A DNA stretch of 64,000 nucleotides from Streptosporangium brasiliense (GTDB lineage: Bacteria > Actinomycetota > Actinomycetes > Streptosporangiales > Streptosporangiaceae), in NCBI RefSeq assembly GCF_030811595.1, contig NZ_JAUSRB010000002.1, positions 2,790,001 through 2,854,000 of the forward strand, in the 5' to 3' direction. Positions 1 through 8,343 of the stretch are shown piece by piece. The notes under the pieces are model-generated. The model ran no database searches. It was not told where the DNA came from and saw nothing but the letters and a program-made list of their open reading frames with translations. The translations under genes were made by a program, and so were the position numbers. Each line of letters opens with the position of its first letter. Position 1 is the stretch's first letter.

Positions 1-269
1 ACGCGGGCCTGGCCGCGCGGGTCGGGGCGGGCGGGCTGTCCTACACCGAGGCGGTGCGGGCGGGGATCTACCGTCCGCTCGGCCAGGGCGAGGTGGACGT
101 CGCCGGGATCGTGGCGGGGCTGGGCGCGGCCGGATACTCCGGCTGGTACGTCCTGGAGCAGGACGTCGTGCTCGGCGCCGGTGACGGCGCCGCGCCCCGG
201 GAGAACGTCCGGGCGAGCCTGGCCTACCTGCGGGGGCTGGCCGGTGGGCGGGCGGAGGGGTCGGCGTGA
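1..269 (+). CDS. Sugar-phosphate isomerase/epimerase, IolE-like (3' part only)
   Basis: Only the last 88 or so codons are in the window; the frame is open from base 3. The visible C-terminus carries an AGIYRPLG segment and then GWYVLEQD, the style of end seen in TIM-barrel xylose-isomerase-like enzymes of inositol catabolism (IolE, 2-keto-myo-inositol dehydratase, and close relatives such as IolI). The stop overlaps the GTG start of iolC by four bases (GTGA), so the two are translationally coupled. IolE is favoured by position and ending, but with the N-terminus missing an IolI-type isomerase cannot be excluded. Confidence 0.7.
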   Translation, partial: AGLAARVGAGGLSYTEAVRAGIYRPLGQGEVDVAGIVAGLGAAGYSGWYVLEQDVVLGAGDGAAPRENVRASLAYLRGLAGGRAEGSA

Positions 270-1231
270 TCGAGGTGTTGACCATGGGGCGGGTGGGGGT
301 GGACGTCTATCCGCTGCAGGTGGGGGTGGGGCTGCGGGAGGTGGAGACCTTCGGCAAGTATCTGGGCGGCAGTCCGGTCAACGTGGCGGTGGCGGCGGCC
401 CGGCTGGGCCGCTCCAGTGCGGTGATCACCCGGACCGGGGCCGATCCGTTCGGGTTGTTCGTCCATGACGCGTTGCGGGCCTACGGGGTCGATGACCGGT
501 ATGTCACGGCGGTGCCGGGGCTGCCGACGCCGGTGACGTTCTGTGAGATCCGGCCGCCGGAGGATTTCCCGCTGTATTTCTACCGGCATCCCAAGGCGCC
601 GGATCTGGAGATCTTGGCGGGGGAGTTGGATCTGGAGGCGGTGGCCGGGGCGCGGGTGCTGTGGGCGACGGTGACGGGGTTGTCGCGGGAGCCGTCGCGG
701 GGGGCGCATTTCGCGGCGTGGCGGGCGCGGGGGCGGCGGGTGCACACGGTGCTGGATCTGGATTACCGGCCGGTGTTCTGGCCGGGGGTGGGGGCGGCGC
801 GGGCGCAGGTGCGGCGGGCGTTGGGGCAGGTGACGGTGGCGGTGGGGAATGTGGATGAGGTGGAGGTGGCCACCGGGGTGCGGGAGCCGTTGGCGGCGGG
901 GCGGATGTTGCTGGAGGCGGGGGTGGAGCTGGCGGTGATCAAGCGGGGGTCGGCCGGGGTGGTGGGGATGACGCGGGCGCAGACGGTGGAGGTGGCGCCG
1001 GTGCCGGTGGAGGTGGTCAACGGGTTGGGGGCCGGTGACGCCTTCGGCGGGGCGTTGTGTCATGGGTTGTTGGAGGGGTGGCCGTTGGAGCGGGTGCTGC
1101 GGTTCGCCAACGCGGCGGGGGCGATCGTGGCGGGGCGGTTGGCCTGCGCGCCCGCCATGCCCACCCTCGACGAGGTGGGAGAGGTGCTCGGCCCGGAGTG
1201 GGCGGACCCGGCGCGGGGGAGCGGGCGTTGA
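266..1231 (+). CDS. iolC: 5-dehydro-2-deoxygluconokinase IolC
   Basis: A 321-residue PfkB-family (ribokinase fold) kinase. In the myo-inositol pathway it phosphorylates 2-deoxy-5-keto-gluconate. The N-terminal family signature begins at GGSPVNVA (residues 34-41). The C-terminal signature NGLGAGDAFGG (252-262) holds the presumed catalytic base Asp258. The middle segment TFCEIRPPEDFPLYFYRHP is typical of IolC rather than of generic fructokinases. The GTG start lies inside the upstream stop, and the downstream aldolase starts at a TTG overlapping the iolC stop, so all three are one coupled unit. The cytosolic assignment is by family. Confidence 0.93.
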   Translation: MIEVLTMGRVGVDVYPLQVGVGLREVETFGKYLGGSPVNVAVAAARLGRSSAVITRTGADPFGLFVHDALRAYGVDDRYVTAVPGLPTPVTFCEIRPPEDFPLYFYRHPKAPDLEILAGELDLEAVAGARVLWATVTGLSREPSRGAHFAAWRARGRRVHTVLDLDYRPVFWPGVGAARAQVRRALGQVTVAVGNVDEVEVATGVREPLAAGRMLLEAGVELAVIKRGSAGVVGMTRAQTVEVAPVPVEVVNGLGAGDAFGGALCHGLLEGWPLERVLRFANAAGAIVAGRLACAPAMPTLDEVGEVLGPEWADPARGSGR

Positions 1232-2181
1232 GCGCGACAGGCCCGGAGCCGGCGGGCGCCCGGCCGGATGCGCCGGAGCCGGCGGGCGCCGTGCCGGGCG
1301 TGAGCGCGGAGGGCTACCGGGAGCTGCGCGAGACCCGCGCGCGCTCTCCCTGGCGGGTGGCCGAGGCGGCGGCGGCCCGGCGGCGGCGGAGCCTGCTGGA
1401 GGACCGCGACCGGCTTCTGATCGTCGCGGCCGACCACACGGCGCGGGGCGCGCTCGGTGTCGCCGGCCGGCCGATGGCCATGGCCGGCCGCGTCGAGCTG
1501 CTGGCGCGGCTCATGACCGCCCTGGCCCGGCCGGGGGTGGACGGCCTGCTGGCCACCCCCGACATCGTGGAGGACCTGCTGCTGCTCGGCGCGCTGGAGG
1601 GCAAGCTCGTCATCGGCTCGATGAACCGGGGCGGCCTGCAGGGCGCGGCCTTCGAGTTCGACGACCGCTTCACCGCCTACGACGCCGCCTCGATCGTCCG
1701 GATGGGCCTGGACGGCGGCAAGATGCTCTGCCGGATCGGTCTGGACGACCCCGCGACCGCCGCCACCCTGGAGTCCTGCGCGACGGCGGTCACGGAGCTG
1801 GCCGGGCACGGCCTGATGGCGATGGTCGAGCCGTTCTGGTCGCGCAGGGTCGACGGCGCGGTCAGGCACGACCTGTCGCCGGAGGGGATGATCCACGCCA
1901 TCAGCGTCGGCCAGGGGCTCGGCGCGACCTCCGCGCACACGTGGCTGAAGATCCCGGTGGTCGACGACATGGAGCGGGTGATGCGGGCCACGACGCTGCC
2001 GACCCTGCTGCTCGGCGGTGATCCCGGAGACACTCCTCAGCACGCCTACAGCGCCTGGCGCGAAGCTCTCGGGCTCCCCGGGGTGCGGGGGCTTGTGGTG
2101 GGCCGCGCGTTGCTGTACCCCTCCGATGACGACGTGGCCGCGGCCGTCGACACCGCCGTGGCGATGCTGGAGGTGGCATGA
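1228..2181 (+). CDS. Cgl0159-family (beta/alpha)8 aldolase of inositol catabolism
   Basis: A class I aldolase-like TIM barrel related to the DeoC/LacD/Fba superfamily. In actinobacterial iol operons this family sits where IolJ (2-deoxy-5-keto-gluconate-6-phosphate aldolase) would act. Visible hallmarks are LIVAADHTARGALG near the N-terminus, GSMNRGGLQG, and TWLKIPVVDDM with Lys241 (counted from the TTG start) as candidate Schiff-base lysine. The start is uncertain: a TTG at 1228 overlaps the iolC stop (TTGA), and an in-frame GTG at 1300 would remove a Pro/Ala-rich leader of 24 residues. The aldolase role is inferred from family and position. Confidence 0.82.
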   Translation: MSATGPEPAGARPDAPEPAGAVPGVSAEGYRELRETRARSPWRVAEAAAARRRRSLLEDRDRLLIVAADHTARGALGVAGRPMAMAGRVELLARLMTALARPGVDGLLATPDIVEDLLLLGALEGKLVIGSMNRGGLQGAAFEFDDRFTAYDAASIVRMGLDGGKMLCRIGLDDPATAATLESCATAVTELAGHGLMAMVEPFWSRRVDGAVRHDLSPEGMIHAISVGQGLGATSAHTWLKIPVVDDMERVMRATTLPTLLLGGDPGDTPQHAYSAWREALGLPGVRGLVVGRALLYPSDDDVAAAVDTAVAMLEVA

Positions 2182-2248
2182 GCGAGCGATCGGCCAGGCA
2201 CAGCGCTGGAACGTCACGTCCCGGCGGGCGGCGAGGGGAGGCGAGGGC

Positions 2249-3070
2249 ATGACTCTGATCCCCGCAGGCAGCGCGGCGCTGTCCCCGTGGGCGCTGCTGA
2301 TCACTCCGGAGTCGGCCGGATGGACCTACACCGGGCTCCGCCTGCTCTGCCTGTCCGGCGAGAGCGTGGAGTTCACCACCGGTGAGGAGGAGATGCTGGT
2401 CCTGCCGCTGTCGGGCTCGTGCGAGGTCGAGTGCGACGGCGTGCGGCTCGCGCTGCACGGCCGGACCTCGGTCTTCCAGGCGGTCAGCGATTTCGTCTAC
2501 CTGCCGGTCGGCTCCACCGTCCGGATCACCGGCCGGGGCCGCTTCGCCTTCCCCGCGGCGCGGGCGACCCGGCGTTTCCCGGTCCGGTACGGCCCGGCGC
2601 GCGAGGTGCCGGTCGAGGTGCGCGGCGCGGGCCAGGCCAGCCGCCAGGTCAACAACTTCTGCGCCCCCGACGCCTTCGACTGCGACAAGCTGGTGGCGGT
2701 CGAGGTGCTCACCCCCGGCGGCAACTGGTCCTCCTACCCCCCGCACAAGCACGACACCGCCTCCCCGCACGAGGCCGTGCTGGAGGAGATCTACTACTTC
2801 GAGGGCGGCCCCGGCTACCAGCGGGTCTACGGCACCCACGACACCCTGACCGAGGTCTCGGGCGGCGACGTGGTGCTCGTCCCGCACGGCTACCACGGCC
2901 CGTCGATGGCCGCCCCCGGCTACGACCTGTACTACCTCAACGTCCTGGCCGGACCCGCCCCCACACGGTCCATGGCCTTCTGCGACGACCCCCGGCACGC
3001 CTGGGTCCGCTCCTCCTGGGCGGACCAGCCGGTCGATCCACGGGTCCCCATGACGAAGGCGTCGCGATGA
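2249..3070 (+). CDS. iolB: 5-deoxy-glucuronate isomerase IolB
   Basis: A 273-residue bicupin that converts 5-deoxy-glucuronate to 2-deoxy-5-keto-gluconate, the step before IolC. The N-terminus has the family's TPESAGWTYTGLR block. The C-terminal cupin has the metal-binding cluster PPHKHD (His166, His168) followed by LEEIYYFE and a late HGYHGP motif. The ATG at 2249 follows a strong GA-rich ribosome binding site (GAGGGGAGGCGAGGG). A longer in-frame extension upstream is not supported by homology. The stop overlaps the ATG of the iolD stump (ATGA). Confidence 0.93.
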   Translation: MTLIPAGSAALSPWALLITPESAGWTYTGLRLLCLSGESVEFTTGEEEMLVLPLSGSCEVECDGVRLALHGRTSVFQAVSDFVYLPVGSTVRITGRGRFAFPAARATRRFPVRYGPAREVPVEVRGAGQASRQVNNFCAPDAFDCDKLVAVEVLTPGGNWSSYPPHKHDTASPHEAVLEEIYYFEGGPGYQRVYGTHDTLTEVSGGDVVLVPHGYHGPSMAAPGYDLYYLNVLAGPAPTRSMAFCDDPRHAWVRSSWADQPVDPRVPMTKASR

Positions 3071-3132
3071 GGCTCACCACGGCGCAGGCGCCCGTGCGCT
3101 TCCCGGCCGGTCGGCCGACGGACCGGACGTGA
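3067..3132 (+). pseudogene. iolD: iolD 5' remnant (21 codons)
   Basis: The short reading frame begins at an ATG overlapping the iolB stop and opens with MRLTTAQAPVRF. This matches the canonical start of actinobacterial IolD (trihydroxycyclohexane-dione hydrolase, MRLTxAQALVRFLxxQ from memory), but it ends after 21 residues. The rest of the roughly 600-residue ThDP enzyme is absent: ten bases further on, the oppositely oriented MFS gene ends. I read this as a deletion that removed iolD and left its first codons. The pathway would be blocked at ring opening unless another iolD exists elsewhere. Confidence 0.72.
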
Positions 3133-3141
3133 CCAGCGGCC

Positions 3142-4305
3142 CTACTTCTGCGGCACGAGTTCCGGTTTCGGCTGGAAGCCCCTGGCCAGCGGCACGATCA
3201 GGGCCACCAGGACGGCGGCGGGCACGAACGCCGCCCGCGCGTCCATGGTGTCGTTGACGGTGCCGACCACGGCCGCGCCGACGAGGAAGCCGACGTAGTT
3301 GAACACGTTGACGCGCGCGATCGCCGTCTCGGCCCCGGCGCCGAGGCGGCCGGCCGCCGAGAACGACTGCGGCGCGATGACGGACAGGCCGACGCCGATC
3401 AGGCCGAACGACAGGACGGCCGATGTGACGCCCGGGGCGGCGACGACGCCGAGCGTGCCCACGGCCGCGATCACCGCGCCCACCCGGACGACCGGGGCCG
3501 GGCCGTACCTGCGCACGGCGAAGTCCCCGGGGACCCGCGCGAGGAGCATGGCCGCCTGGTAGACGAGGTAGGCGAAGGGCACCAGCCAGCCGCTCGCCGA
3601 CAGCGCGCTCTCCATGTAGAGGGTGCTGTAGTTGGAGACCGCCGCGTCACCGACGTAGAGGAACGCCATCGCCAGGCAGAGCGGGATGATCGGCCGCCAC
3701 GGCACCCTGGCCGTCTGCGCGGCGCGCGCGGTCGCCCGCTCCCCGTCCCGGTCGTAGAGGCGGGGGAGCATGATCACGGAGATCGCGGCGCCGATCGCCA
3801 CTGGGACGGAGAACGACCAGCCCAGGCCGGTGCCGAAAGCGCTGAAGGCGGAGTTGAACCCGGCGCCCAGCATCGAGCCGACGCTCCACACGGCGTGGAA
3901 ACCGGTGAGCACGCTCATGCCGTAGCGGCGTTCGACCGCGACCGCCTGCATGTTCATCGCCGCGTCCACCGCCCCGACGAACAGGCCGAACACCGCGCTG
4001 AGCAGGTAGAGCCCGATGAGCTGGGTGTTCCATCCCACAAGGGCCACGACCATGCAGACCCCCACCTGGGAGATCCGCAGGACCGGGCCGCTGCCGTACT
4101 TCGCGGCCAGCGGGCCGGCCACGACGCTCCCGACGCCGGCGATCACCGGGACGAGCAGCAGGACGAGGGTGAGGTCGCCGTCGCTCAGCCCGAACCTGTG
4201 CTGCAGGTCGATCACATGGGTGAGCAGGGTGGCGAAGCAGAGGCCCTGGACGAAGAAGGCGGCCCAGGTCGCCACCCGTGCTTGCCTGTCGCGTGGGGTC
4301 GGCAT
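3142..4305 (-). CDS. MFS transporter, YbjJ-like
   Basis: A 387-residue polytopic membrane protein with about 12 hydrophobic helices and a central basic loop (RLYDRDGERATARAA). Overall character matches the YbjJ/fucose-permease-like branch of the major facilitator superfamily. Substrate is not readable from the sequence. The ATG at 4305 is preferred over the adjacent GTG at 4308 because GGAGG sits five bases before the ATG. It converges on the iol operon and its 3' end abuts the iolD stump, so it is not obviously an inositol porter, although inositol uptake cannot be ruled out. Confidence 0.83.
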   Translation of the reverse strand: MPTPRDRQARVATWAAFFVQGLCFATLLTHVIDLQHRFGLSDGDLTLVLLLVPVIAGVGSVVAGPLAAKYGSGPVLRISQVGVCMVVALVGWNTQLIGLYLLSAVFGLFVGAVDAAMNMQAVAVERRYGMSVLTGFHAVWSVGSMLGAGFNSAFSAFGTGLGWSFSVPVAIGAAISVIMLPRLYDRDGERATARAAQTARVPWRPIIPLCLAMAFLYVGDAAVSNYSTLYMESALSASGWLVPFAYLVYQAAMLLARVPGDFAVRRYGPAPVVRVGAVIAAVGTLGVVAAPGVTSAVLSFGLIGVGLSVIAPQSFSAAGRLGAGAETAIARVNVFNYVGFLVGAAVVGTVNDTMDARAAFVPAAVLVALIVPLARGFQPKPELVPQK

Positions 4306-4404
4306 CACGACCTCCAGAGAACATGAGGGGGGTTCAGGTTCTCGTCAGAGTAGGGGCGCCGTCTCCGGCGGTCAATGGCTGATCATCCGGACCGTCGCGC
4401 CCGG

Positions 4405-4562
4405 CGTCCGGGGCGGCGTGGCCAAGAGCGGTGCGCGCGTTCGGGGCGGTGTGGCCAAGAGCGGTGCGCGCGTCCGGGGCGGCGTGGCCAGGTGCGGTCC
4501 GGGCGTCCCGGCAGGAGTGGTCGGGAGCGGTGTGCGCGTCCCGGCAGGAGTGGTCGGGCGTG
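4405..4562. repeat. 33-bp tandem repeat, about 4.8 copies
   Basis: Units start at 4405, 4438, 4471, 4504 and 4537 and share the pattern cgtccggggcggcgtggc. The first three are close to each other; the last two share a variant (cgtcccggcaggagtggtcg). They fill most of the 4306-4682 gap between the MFS gene and the DUF1707 gene. Because 33 is divisible by three, both strands give open frames with 11-residue repeats, which I do not regard as genes. No ribosome binding site or recognisable product goes with them. Confidence 0.8.
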
Positions 4563-4682
4563 TCCCGCGTGACCTCGGCCGCGCCCGGCGCTCCGCCGTG
4601 ATCGCCGGCACCGCCCTCTTCCGGCGCCATGTCGGCGGCCTTGCCGCGCCGCTACGGCCCTGACAGCGATTATCGTCGAAGG

Positions 4683-5285
4683 GTGGACAGTTCCCCGCCC
4701 CCGTCGATCCGTAACTCCGGGCGCCTGCCGCGCCCCGGCGACCTGCGCGCCGGGGACGACGACAGAGCACGGGTGGCCGCCGTGCTGGGCGACGCGCTCG
4801 CCGACGGCCGGCTGGACCACGACGAGCACGAGGAGCGGCTCCAGACGCTCTACCGGGCCCGCACGCTGGGCGAGATCGCCGCGCTCACCGCCGACCTGCT
4901 CCCGCCCGAGGCGCAGCCGCTGCGGACCGACGTCCGCCCGGTGCTGGCCTTCTTCGGCTCGGACGAGCGCTCGGGCCGCTGGGTGGTGCCCACCCGTTTC
5001 TCCGCCACCGCGGTCTGCGCCAACGTCACGCTCGACCTGCGCGAGGCGCTGCTCCAGTCGGGCCACGTGACGCTCCAGGTCACCGTGATGGCTGCGACCC
5101 TCACGCTGATCGTCCCGGAGGGCGTCCGGATCGAGATGCCCGCCTCCGCCTTCATGGCGGGCAAGAAGAACCAGGTCCCGCCCTCGCCCGACGGACCGCT
5201 CATCGAGATCACCGGGATCGTCACCCTGGGCAACATCGTCGCCAAGTCGCCGAAGCGGCCCCGCCGCTCGTGGTTCCGCCGCTGA
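4683..5285 (+). CDS. DUF1707 domain protein
   Basis: About 200 residues. The N-terminal part has the DUF1707 pattern: LRAGDDDRARVAAVLGDAL, then ADGRLDHDEHEERL and ALTADL (roughly residues 18-75). The C-terminal half is a beta-rich domain resembling the cell-wall-stress LiaF/DUF2154 C-terminus, ending in a basic tail. There is no signal peptide or membrane segment, unlike many DUF1707 proteins that carry helices after the domain. The GTG at 4683 gives MDSSPPPS; an in-frame ATG at 4629 would add 18 unconvincing residues. Function unknown; the family is largely restricted to Actinobacteria. Confidence 0.83.
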   Translation: MDSSPPPSIRNSGRLPRPGDLRAGDDDRARVAAVLGDALADGRLDHDEHEERLQTLYRARTLGEIAALTADLLPPEAQPLRTDVRPVLAFFGSDERSGRWVVPTRFSATAVCANVTLDLREALLQSGHVTLQVTVMAATLTLIVPEGVRIEMPASAFMAGKKNQVPPSPDGPLIEITGIVTLGNIVAKSPKRPRRSWFRR

Positions 5286-5315
5286 GCGGACGGGCCACGA
5301 GCGGCGCCGGGCCGG

Positions 5316-6350
5316 TCAGCTCGCGCTGTCGAAGTTGATCGCGCTGTAGGCGCGCAGCTTCCAGAGCTGGTGCTCGCTCTCGATCTTGCGGATCGTGCCG
5401 GAACGGCCGCGCATGACCAGGGAACTGGTGACGGCGCGGCCACCGCGGTAGCGGACGCCCTGCATGAGCTCACCGTCGGTGATCCCGCTGGCCGCGAAGA
5501 ACACGTCGTCGGAGCGGACCAGGTCGTCGGTGGTCAGCGTGGCGTCCAGGTCGAGTCCGGCGTCCAGCGCCCGGCGGCGCTCGGCGTCGTCCTGCGGCCA
5601 CAGCCTGCCCTGGATGACGCCGCCCAGGCACTTGAGCGCGCAGGCCGCGATGATGCCCTCGGGGGTGCCGCCGATGCCGAGCATCAGGTCGACGCCGGTG
5701 CCCGCACGGGCGGCCATGATCGCTCCGGCCACGTCGCCGTCGGTGATGAGCTTGATCCGCGCCCCGGCCTCCCGGACCTCCTGAATGATCTTCTCGTGGC
5801 GCGGCCGGTCGAGGATGACCACGGTCACGTCCGACGGCTCGCCGCCCTTGGCCCGCGCCACCGCGGAGATGTTGTCGGCCACCGGCGCGTTGATGTCGAC
5901 CGCCCCGGCGGCCTCGGGGCCGGTGACCAGCTTGTCCATGTAGAAGACGGCCGAGGGATCGTACATCGAGCCGCGCTCGCTGACCGCGATGACCGAGATC
6001 CCGTTGGGCATGCCGAGCGCGGTCAGGCGGGTGCCGTCGATCGGGTCCACGGCCACGTCGCATTCGGCGCCGCTGCCGTCCCCGACGTGCTCGCCGTTGT
6101 AGAGCATCGGCGCGTTGTCCTTCTCGCCCTCGCCGATCACCACCACGCCGTTCATCGACACCGTGTTGATCAGCTGGCGCATCGCGTTCACCGCGGCGCC
6201 GTCGGCGCCGTTCTTGTCACCGCGCCCGACCCAGCGGGCCGCGGCCATCGCGGCCGCCTCGGTGACCCTGACCAGTTCGAGGGCCAGGTTGCGATCAGGT
6301 GCGTGTGCACCCGTGGCGAGCGCGGCAGGTACGGACGTCTGATCGGACAT
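5316..6350 (-). CDS. glpX: Class II fructose-1,6-bisphosphatase GlpX
   Basis: A 344-residue metal-dependent phosphatase of gluconeogenesis, in the GlpX (class II) family used by actinobacteria in place of class I FBPase. Metal and substrate motifs are visible: IGEGEKD (residues 72-78) and DPIDGT (102-107), followed by GGTPEGI, which contacts the substrate in this family. The ATG at 6350 follows an AGAGGGG ribosome binding site; the longer open frame to 6569 is not homologous to GlpX. The gene is divergent from a TetR regulator with an 82-bp gap that must hold both promoters. Confidence 0.95.
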   Translation of the reverse strand: MSDQTSVPAALATGAHAPDRNLALELVRVTEAAAMAAARWVGRGDKNGADGAAVNAMRQLINTVSMNGVVVIGEGEKDNAPMLYNGEHVGDGSGAECDVAVDPIDGTRLTALGMPNGISVIAVSERGSMYDPSAVFYMDKLVTGPEAAGAVDINAPVADNISAVARAKGGEPSDVTVVILDRPRHEKIIQEVREAGARIKLITDGDVAGAIMAARAGTGVDLMLGIGGTPEGIIAACALKCLGGVIQGRLWPQDDAERRRALDAGLDLDATLTTDDLVRSDDVFFAASGITDGELMQGVRYRGGRAVTSSLVMRGRSGTIRKIESEHQLWKLRAYSAINFDSAS

Positions 6351-6432
6351 GACGAGGAGCCCCTCTCGTGGATTACTGCATCGATCGTAGTTGCCTCCCT
6401 CTTGCCGGGCGGCGAGGGATAATGTGCCCACC

Positions 6433-7038
6433 ATGAGTAGCGACACGGAACGGCTGGTGACAGGCGTGGCTGCACGGACCTCCGAGCGGGGTGCCGCCAC
6501 GCGCGTCGCGCTCCTCGCGGCCGCCAGGGAGGTCTTCGTCGCGAGCGGTTTCGCGGAGGCCGGTGTCACCGACGTGGTCGCCCGCGCCGGGGCGAGCGTC
6601 GGCAGCCTCTACCACCACTTCTCCGGCAAGGCCGATCTCTACCTGACGCTCTTCGACGACTTCCAGACCCGGCAGACCCAGCGGACCAAGCAGGCCGTCC
6701 AGGAGGCCCGGACCGGGGGCGAGGCCGACCCGATGCGGCTGTTCATCGCCGGCGCCCGCGCCTACCTGGAGGGCTGCTTCGCCGAGCGCGAGCTCGCCGC
6801 GCTGTTCCTGCGCGGTGACGGGCCCCCGGGGTTCGAGGTCATCATGCGCGACCGGCTGCGCCAGTGGGCCAAGCGCAACGCCGCCCTGTTCGAGGGCGAC
6901 GAGGGCGCGCTGGTCGTGGTCCTCACCGGCGCGCTCGCCGCCGCCGTCTCCGAGGTCGCCCTGTCCGAGGACGAAGAGGCGTCCCGCAACCTCGCCGAGG
7001 GCGTGCTCGCCATCGTCGGGCAGATCAGGCGCCCCTGA
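6433..7038 (+). CDS. TetR/AcrR family transcriptional regulator
   Basis: 201 residues. The N-terminal helix-turn-helix is clear: [19 protein letters not shown], then [20 protein letters not shown] (about residues 21-65), the TetR_N domain. The C-terminal two thirds is helical and variable, as expected for ligand binding and dimerisation. It is divergent from glpX and could regulate it, itself, or the downstream DUF4245 gene 38 bp away; the sequence does not decide. Ligand unknown. Confidence 0.9.
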   Translation: MSSDTERLVTGVAARTSERGAATRVALLAAAREVFVASGFAEAGVTDVVARAGASVGSLYHHFSGKADLYLTLFDDFQTRQTQRTKQAVQEARTGGEADPMRLFIAGARAYLEGCFAERELAALFLRGDGPPGFEVIMRDRLRQWAKRNAALFEGDEGALVVVLTGALAAAVSEVALSEDEEASRNLAEGVLAIVGQIRRP

Positions 7039-7076
7039 GACCGGACCGCGCCCCCGAGCGACTAGTCTCGACAGTC

Positions 7077-7610
7077 GTGGAACGGTTCACTCAGGGTTTC
7101 TACGGCTATGCGGTCGCGATGCTGGTCTGCCTCGCCGGCGTCGGCGTGTTCCTGCTGGTCACACCGCAGAGCAGGACCGAGCACATCCCCAAGGTCGACT
7201 TCTCGTTCGACGTGGCCAACATGCGCCGCGACGCGCCCTACCAGGTGTGGTCGCCGGATCAGGTGCCCGCCGGCTGGATCCCGACGAGCTCCCGGATGAC
7301 CAAGGAGAAGGGCGCGGTCACCTGGAGGCTCGGCTTCGCCACCGCCAAGCGCTCCCACGCGATGCTTGCCCAGAGCGACGAGAGGCCCGCGGCCGAGTTC
7401 GCCAACCGGCTGGCCAACACCGGCGAGGTCACCGGCAGCGTCCAGATCGGCGGGGTGACCTGGGAGCAGCGCGTCCGCAAGGACAAGAACCAGCGCTCCC
7501 TCGTCCGGCTCCTGCCCGACGCCACGGTCGTCGTCACGGGCACCGCCCAGTGGGACGAGCTGTCGGCCCTGGCCGGATCCATCAAGCAGCAGACGCGGGT
7601 GACCTCCTAG
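7077..7610 (+). CDS. DUF4245 membrane-anchored protein
   Basis: 177 residues from a GTG. One N-terminal transmembrane helix (about residues 10-27, YAVAMLVCLAGVGVFLLV) is followed by an extracytoplasmic domain with the DUF4245 signature VDFSFDVANMRRDAPYQVW and PAGWIPTSSRM. Function is unknown. The family commonly lies beside glpX and the xse genes in actinobacterial chromosomes, as here. It ends before a non-coding, repeat-bearing stretch. Confidence 0.85.
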   Translation: MERFTQGFYGYAVAMLVCLAGVGVFLLVTPQSRTEHIPKVDFSFDVANMRRDAPYQVWSPDQVPAGWIPTSSRMTKEKGAVTWRLGFATAKRSHAMLAQSDERPAAEFANRLANTGEVTGSVQIGGVTWEQRVRKDKNQRSLVRLLPDATVVVTGTAQWDELSALAGSIKQQTRVTS

Positions 7611-7720
7611 GGGCCTGTCCGGGGCCCGGACCATGAGGTCGCGGCCTCACCTGGGCGGTGCGGCCCGGCCCTGACCGGGCGCGGTGACGATCGACGGACA
7701 GGACCGGCGCGCCGCGGCCC

Positions 7721-7960
7721 GTGCTGTTCCCGCGGGCCGGCCACCGCGTGCGGAGCAAGGTCGACAACGGCGTCGGCGCGTACGGCACGGCGCTCCAGAG
7801 CTCGATCCGCTCCGCGCCGGACGCGTTCTTCGCCAACGACCGCTCCGGCGACGTCAACGGCGCCACCGTCACCTTCACCGATGGCTCGACCGTCTCCGAC
7901 GGCGCCATCGCCTCACGCGCCCGGGACTCCGGCGACGGCGACACCTCGACCGAGACCGAC
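7721..7960 (+). pseudogene. Possible gene remnant (carbohydrate-binding-like tail)
   Basis: The 7611-8049 gap has no convincing gene. Around 7780-7900 one frame reads NGVGAYGTALQSSIRS and, later, DVNGATVTFTDGSTVSDGAI. This loosely recalls the end of discoidin-like carbohydrate-binding modules (DRP-type loop, then TLTFSDGSTV). There is no plausible start, ribosome binding site or complete domain, and the frame runs into tandem repeats. It is offered only as a possible degraded fragment; chance coding-like composition is a real alternative. Confidence 0.22.
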
Positions 7961-7961
7961 C

Positions 7962-8040
7962 CGTCCAGGACGTACGCCCCCGTCCAGGACGTACGCCGCC
8001 GTCCCAGGACGTACGCTGCCGTCCCAGGACGTACGCCGCC
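7962..8040. repeat. 19-20-bp tandem repeat, 4 copies, CGTACG core
   Basis: Four consecutive units (from 7962, 7981, 8001 and 8021) share gtcc(c)aggacgtacg, each containing the palindrome CGTACG. They sit between the convergent ends of the DUF4245 gene and xseB. No spacers or cas genes exist, so this is not a CRISPR array. Confidence 0.85.
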
Positions 8041-8049
8041 GGACAGACC

Positions 8050-8280
8050 TCAGAAGGGCGCGTCCCCTGCGGGGTCGGGCTGCCGGCGCTGCGCCATGGC
8101 GGCGGCGAGCTTCACCCGGGCGCCCTGGAGCCACTCCTCGCACAGCGACGCCAGCCGCTCGCCGCGCTCCCACAGCTCGATCGACTGCTCCAGCGTCAGC
8201 CCGCCGGCCTCCAGGCGGCGGACCACCTCGGTCAGCTCCTCGCGTGCCTGCTCATACGACGGTGTCTTCTCATCGGCCAC
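8050..8280 (-). CDS. xseB: Exodeoxyribonuclease VII small subunit XseB
   Basis: 76 residues, the usual size. It shows the family pattern PSYEQAREELTEVVRRLE, then GLTLEQSIELWERGE and CEEWLQGARVKL, which forms the helical hairpins that bind XseA. With XseA it makes the ExoVII nuclease that degrades single-stranded DNA from both ends. Unusually, xseA does not adjoin it; a GNAT gene on the other strand lies between, so xseB cannot share an uninterrupted compact operon with xseA. Confidence 0.93.
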   Translation of the reverse strand: MADEKTPSYEQAREELTEVVRRLEAGGLTLEQSIELWERGERLASLCEEWLQGARVKLAAAMAQRRQPDPAGDAPF

Positions 8281-8343
8281 ATCCCCACCCTAGAGTCACC
8301 CGCCGGCACAAGGGGCGGATCACGGTCCTGGGACACTGCATGG

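Noticed and set aside
3142-4305. Inositol transporter role for the MFS gene
   Set aside because: The sequence resembles YbjJ-type MFS rather than sugar-porter inositol carriers, and it is convergent to the operon.
4334-4630. 98-residue minus-strand frame with 11-residue repeats
   Set aside because: Produced by the 33-bp non-coding repeat; no ribosome binding site or homologous look.
7962-8040. Possible short CRISPR array
   Set aside because: Units are head-to-tail with no unique spacers, and there are no cas genes.
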